DNA of 64,000 bases, taken from the NCBI GenBank assembly GCA_947247005.1, contig OX365952.1, forward strand, positions 7,896,501 to 7,960,500, given 5' to 3'. The notes beneath the pieces were generated by a model, which saw only the letters and a list, made by a program, of their open reading frames with translations, had not been told where the DNA came from and made no database searches. A program made the position numbers and the translations under genes. Below, piece after piece: positions 62,201 through 64,000 of this stretch; positions within the stretch are counted from its first letter, which is position 1; each line of letters begins with the position of its first letter. The stretch is from Spisula solida (lineage: Eukaryota > Mollusca > Bivalvia > Venerida > Mactridae).

Positions 62201-63717
62201 TGGCTGCGATCCAAAATGGTTATTTTGGTGTTTGAATTTTTTTTATTTTTGCTATTTTAATGCTTTCGAACTACATTAAAATCCAAGACAAAAAAATTTC
62301 ATACCTTTCCCATGTAATTATTTTTGGCTAACTTTTTTATCATACCATATAAAACTTTTATCAAACAAATGAAGATGTGACTGTTCAATGAAATATTTTT
62401 ACTACTAATCCAAAATAAGTTTCTAACTCAGTAACTGGCCATACCAATTTTGTCACTGATTTTTTTTAGTAATTCTTTGTATGAAATTAAGACTTTTTGG
62501 ATGTTTCTGACGTTTTGTAAGTCAACAACTTGAAATGCCAGAAAATTATTTGAAATTTCACACCTTTACCACACAAAACCCATTTTCCATGTCAGATTCC
62601 CCCCCCCCCCCCCCCCATGTATACAAAGCCTGTTTGTTCGCTGCCAAATTAGAAAGAATTGATATTATCTATCACATACCTGTCAGCAAAATATTGAGTT
62701 GCTACATCACCAATAGGTAACTTTGATAATGCTACTTTAGCTCCACTCTTATAGATTTTCTCTAGTTTATCATACAAGATTTTCCATTCTGCATCAACAA
62801 TAGCTTGATATTCCTGCAAAACAAACATACAAATGTGCTTAAAACAAGTAGTTTATTTCATTTGAATTTCTATTAAATTTAGGATCAGTTTAAATTTAGT
62901 CTTTGTTAGTTGATGCAAACTTATTTGATGTAGATTGAGAAACAAGTTCTTCCAGAATTTATGTTAATTACTGTTTAAGACCTCATGGACCATGGTATCT
63001 AAAGCAAGCATCTCTTTTTACTGCAGAGTGCCTAGCAAGGGTCAATGCTGGTACTTTTTTTACTTGAGCAAAAATTCTTCGGCAGAAAATTTCTGTGTAA
63101 CCAATGTTTGCAGCAGGTGAATTAAATTCATTGAGTGCTTTTATTTCATTCATGTAAGTTGATCAAATCAGTACTTCTTGAATTAATTACCTACCAGTAT
63201 CATTGGGTACCATCTCACTCAATCCAGAATTGGATTTCTGGCAGGTCTCTATGGGAGTCAAAGAATTGGTAACCTGTTGAGCTAAACTTTGCCTCATCTT
63301 GCATCCAATTTGTTGCCCGACTCCAATACAGACCTGACAGAAAACTGATTCGCATGTGACAGACAACTTAAAACAGCTTCAATGATGAGGGACATGATCA
63401 CAGCCATGTCCCTGAAGAACAAGCCTGCTCACCCTTATTGTTCAAGTGACAGCCAAGCTTTCTACTGAGTGAGATAGGCAGACAGATCGGCTTCTAGATT
63501 CACCAATATGTAGTACATTCCATAGATACAATAAAATCACAGCACAACCTACCTCTACATTATCTACCCTTATTTCTGCGTTTTCTTTCTCTGCTTTCAA
63601 TTCAAGTTCTATGTTGAGTAAGGCTATTTTAGGATCAGTATACGTCTTAGGCTGCATTTCAAAACCGGCATAACTGAATGTTTTCTTGAATGCAACACCA
63701 TCAACCAGTCTTGAATC
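56047..63717 (-). CDS. CCT7: T-complex protein 1 subunit eta (CCT7), 3' six exons; 5' part outside window
   Basis: Minus-strand exons in order 63717-63553, 62813-62680, 62116-61964, 61398-61247, 59664-59476 and 56264-56047 join without frame conflict into 1011 nt (336 residues and stop), the C-terminal three fifths of a protein of about 540 aa. Diagnostic segments: [119 protein letters not shown] (nucleotide-binding loop), [40 protein letters not shown], and a Gly/Arg-rich tail [13 protein letters not shown]7 is one of eight subunits of the cytosolic chaperonin that folds actin and tubulin. The part present covers most of the apical and the second half of the intermediate and equatorial domains. 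Introns carry MITEs, a hAT-like element and three structured repeats. Confidence 0.96.
56717..58492. mobile_element. hAT-like non-autonomous element in CCT7 last intron
   Basis: The ends CAGGGCTCGCGCTG and CAGAGCTAGCCCTG are imperfect TIRs starting CAGGGC, typical of hAT. CTGTAA is duplicated at 56711-56716 and 58493-58498. Inside: a tract of GGCCCGAA repeats (56750-56800), a CpG-richer block at 57200-57500, and an exon-like segment after ttttttcag at 57582 ([20 protein letters not shown], then HRLLNKFPT and a stop). A GC-rich patch of GGGGGCC type lies at 58357-58440. No transposase found. Confidence 0.65.
58506..58582 (-). ncRNA. candidate structured RNA copy 1 (C/D-box-like, CCT7 intron)
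   Basis: On the CCT7 sense strand the 77 nt begin GTGTCCTATGATTA and end AATGAGGACAC: a 7-bp terminal stem, then a C-box-like ATGATTA and a D-box-like ATGA adjoining the stem. Internal CTGA and hairpin AGGCT-ATAG-AGCCT. The layout resembles an intronic C/D snoRNA with non-consensus boxes; function not shown. Confidence 0.4.
58939..59015 (-). ncRNA. candidate structured RNA copy 2
   Basis: Same length and same terminal stem as copy 1; internal substitutions turn the AGGCT/AGCCT hairpin into AGGCT/AGTCT. The adjoining plus-strand TGTAATCAG is shared with copy 1, so the repeat unit is slightly longer than the stem-loop. Confidence 0.4.
59078..59155 (-). ncRNA. candidate structured RNA copy 3 (compensated stem)
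   Basis: Terminal stem CTGCCCT/AGGGCAG replaces GTGTCCT/AGGACAC: the outer pair G-C becomes C-G and the fourth pair T-A becomes C-G, so pairing is kept. GTGATTA and AATGA keep their positions next to the stem; TTTAAAGTAGTGGAC and ATGTGGAA are conserved. Confidence 0.45.
59476..59664 (-). CDS. CCT7: CCT7 exon
   Basis: [20 protein letters not shown] to [11 protein letters not shown] plus one base of G; acceptor ctgttgcag, donor CTCAAG|gtagga. Confidence 0.95.
60125..60237 (+). repeat. 113-bp direct repeat, copy 1 (CCT7 intron)
   Basis: ACAAACTATGATGCCACAAT, CAACAACTCTCATGAAAGCA, TTTGATCAGAACGACCAA; matches 63888-64000 with about five differences. Confidence 0.9.
60711..61195. mobile_element. 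MITE with GGCCCC...GAAGCATCT termini, copy 2, with internal minisatellite
   Basis: Left AGGCCCCATTTCAAGAAGCA, right GATGCTTCGGGAGATTGGGG, inverted. About nine tandem units of 29-31 bp (GAGATGAGATTTAGACACAT) occupy 60895-61160, where copy 1 (25697-25953) has a single unit. Confidence 0.8.
61247..61398 (-). CDS. CCT7: CCT7 exon
   Basis: [20 protein letters not shown] to KNDSVVA plus one base of G; acceptor attactacag, donor GCCG|gtatgt. Confidence 0.95.
61399..61963. other. CCT7 intron
   Basis: AT-rich; nothing recognised. Confidence 0.4.
61964..62116 (-). CDS. CCT7: CCT7 exon
   Basis: [20 protein letters not shown] to [10 protein letters not shown] plus two bases of R; acceptor tatatttcag, donor GAAAG|gtaata. 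Confidence 0.95.
62117..62679. other. CCT7 intron with C18 run
   Basis: Contains the homopolymer C18 at 62599-62616; otherwise AT-rich and featureless. Confidence 0.5.
62680..62813 (-). CDS. CCT7: CCT7 exon
   Basis: [20 protein letters not shown] to TQYFAD plus two bases of R; acceptor tttgcag, donor GACAG|gtatgt. Confidence 0.95.
62814..63552. other. CCT7 intron
   Basis: No repeat or frame that I can support. Confidence 0.4.
63553..63717 (-). CDS. CCT7: CCT7 exon (first in window)
   Basis: 55 codons, [20 protein letters not shown] onward to RVDNVE; acceptor atactttcag, donor GTAGAG|gtaggt. Confidence 0.95.
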
Positions 63718-63887
63718 CTGAAAGTATAAATGTATAGATCATGAAGTCATGCAATACAACAGAGTACACAACTTGAGTATTAAATGCTTCCAATAGTGCC
63801 ACAGGTCAGGTCTTTTTCACCCAGTATTACAATCTTTAAAGGCATTATTTTCTCACAAATTTACAAGGAGCTGTGTATGTATGCTTT

Positions 63888-64000
63888 ACAAACTATGATG
63901 CCACAATCAAACATGACAACAACTCTCATGAAAGCATTGATAACCAAGACCTTTCACCCTATCCTTTGATCAGAACGACCAACAGACTGGGTTAAAGTCA
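63888..64000 (+). repeat. 113-bp direct repeat, copy 2 (runs to window end)
   Basis: Counterpart of 60125-60237; may continue beyond the window. Confidence 0.9.

Overview
The window is animal nuclear DNA, most likely from a bivalve mollusc. Genes have short exons with GT-AG introns, the base composition is AT-rich, and the space between exons is packed with repeats: tRNA-derived SINEs, HINE/Pearl-like elements with internal tandem repeats of about 145 bp, a DIRS element, Jockey/I-group LINEs and many short inverted-repeat transposons. The species assignment is inference; the protein-coding genes are read directly.

Layout. 1-2900: 3' end of a decayed DIRS retrotransposon (RT, RNase H, tyrosine recombinase, then an inverted repeat). 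2900-11400: no gene I can support, mainly small repeats. 11476-23659 (+): a complete seven-exon gene for ERI1, a SAP plus DEDDh 3'-5' exoribonuclease; its introns hold a LINE fragment, a 17-copy 40-bp minisatellite and HINE-like repeats, and a whole HINE-like element sits in its probable 3' UTR. 26579-30843 (+): a four-exon gene for a 110-aa cysteine-rich secreted protein that I do not recognise. 32698-39959: a 7.3-kb element with terminal inverted repeats (TIRs) of about 225 bp. Each TIR carries the same start codon, seven codons and a splice donor pointing inwards; the right one splices in frame to a decayed C2H2 zinc-finger exon. Nested in it are a 2.4-kb element with AAGTCAC heptamer arrays, a foldback element, and a miniature LTR retrotransposon whose 144-bp LTRs each contain a tRNA-like internal promoter. 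40-50 kb: HINE-like copies, a LINE with RT, a 4.4-kb element with 1.37-kb TIRs, and a local duplication. 51914-53719 (+): an intronless RING-less TRIM-like gene (two B-boxes, coiled coil, beta-propeller). 56047-63717 (-): the last six exons of CCT7 (TCP-1 eta); the 5' exons lie beyond the window. Its last intron contains a hAT-like element and three copies of a 77-nt sequence with a compensating terminal stem, a candidate structured (C/D-like) RNA family.

The three recognised genes are unrelated in function (small-RNA/histone mRNA/rRNA trimming, a probable innate-immune or ubiquitin-type adaptor, and chaperonin), so no operon-like logic is expected. The most unusual items are the tRNA-bearing miniature LTR element, the TIRs that double as promoter plus first exon, and the triplicated intronic structured RNA.
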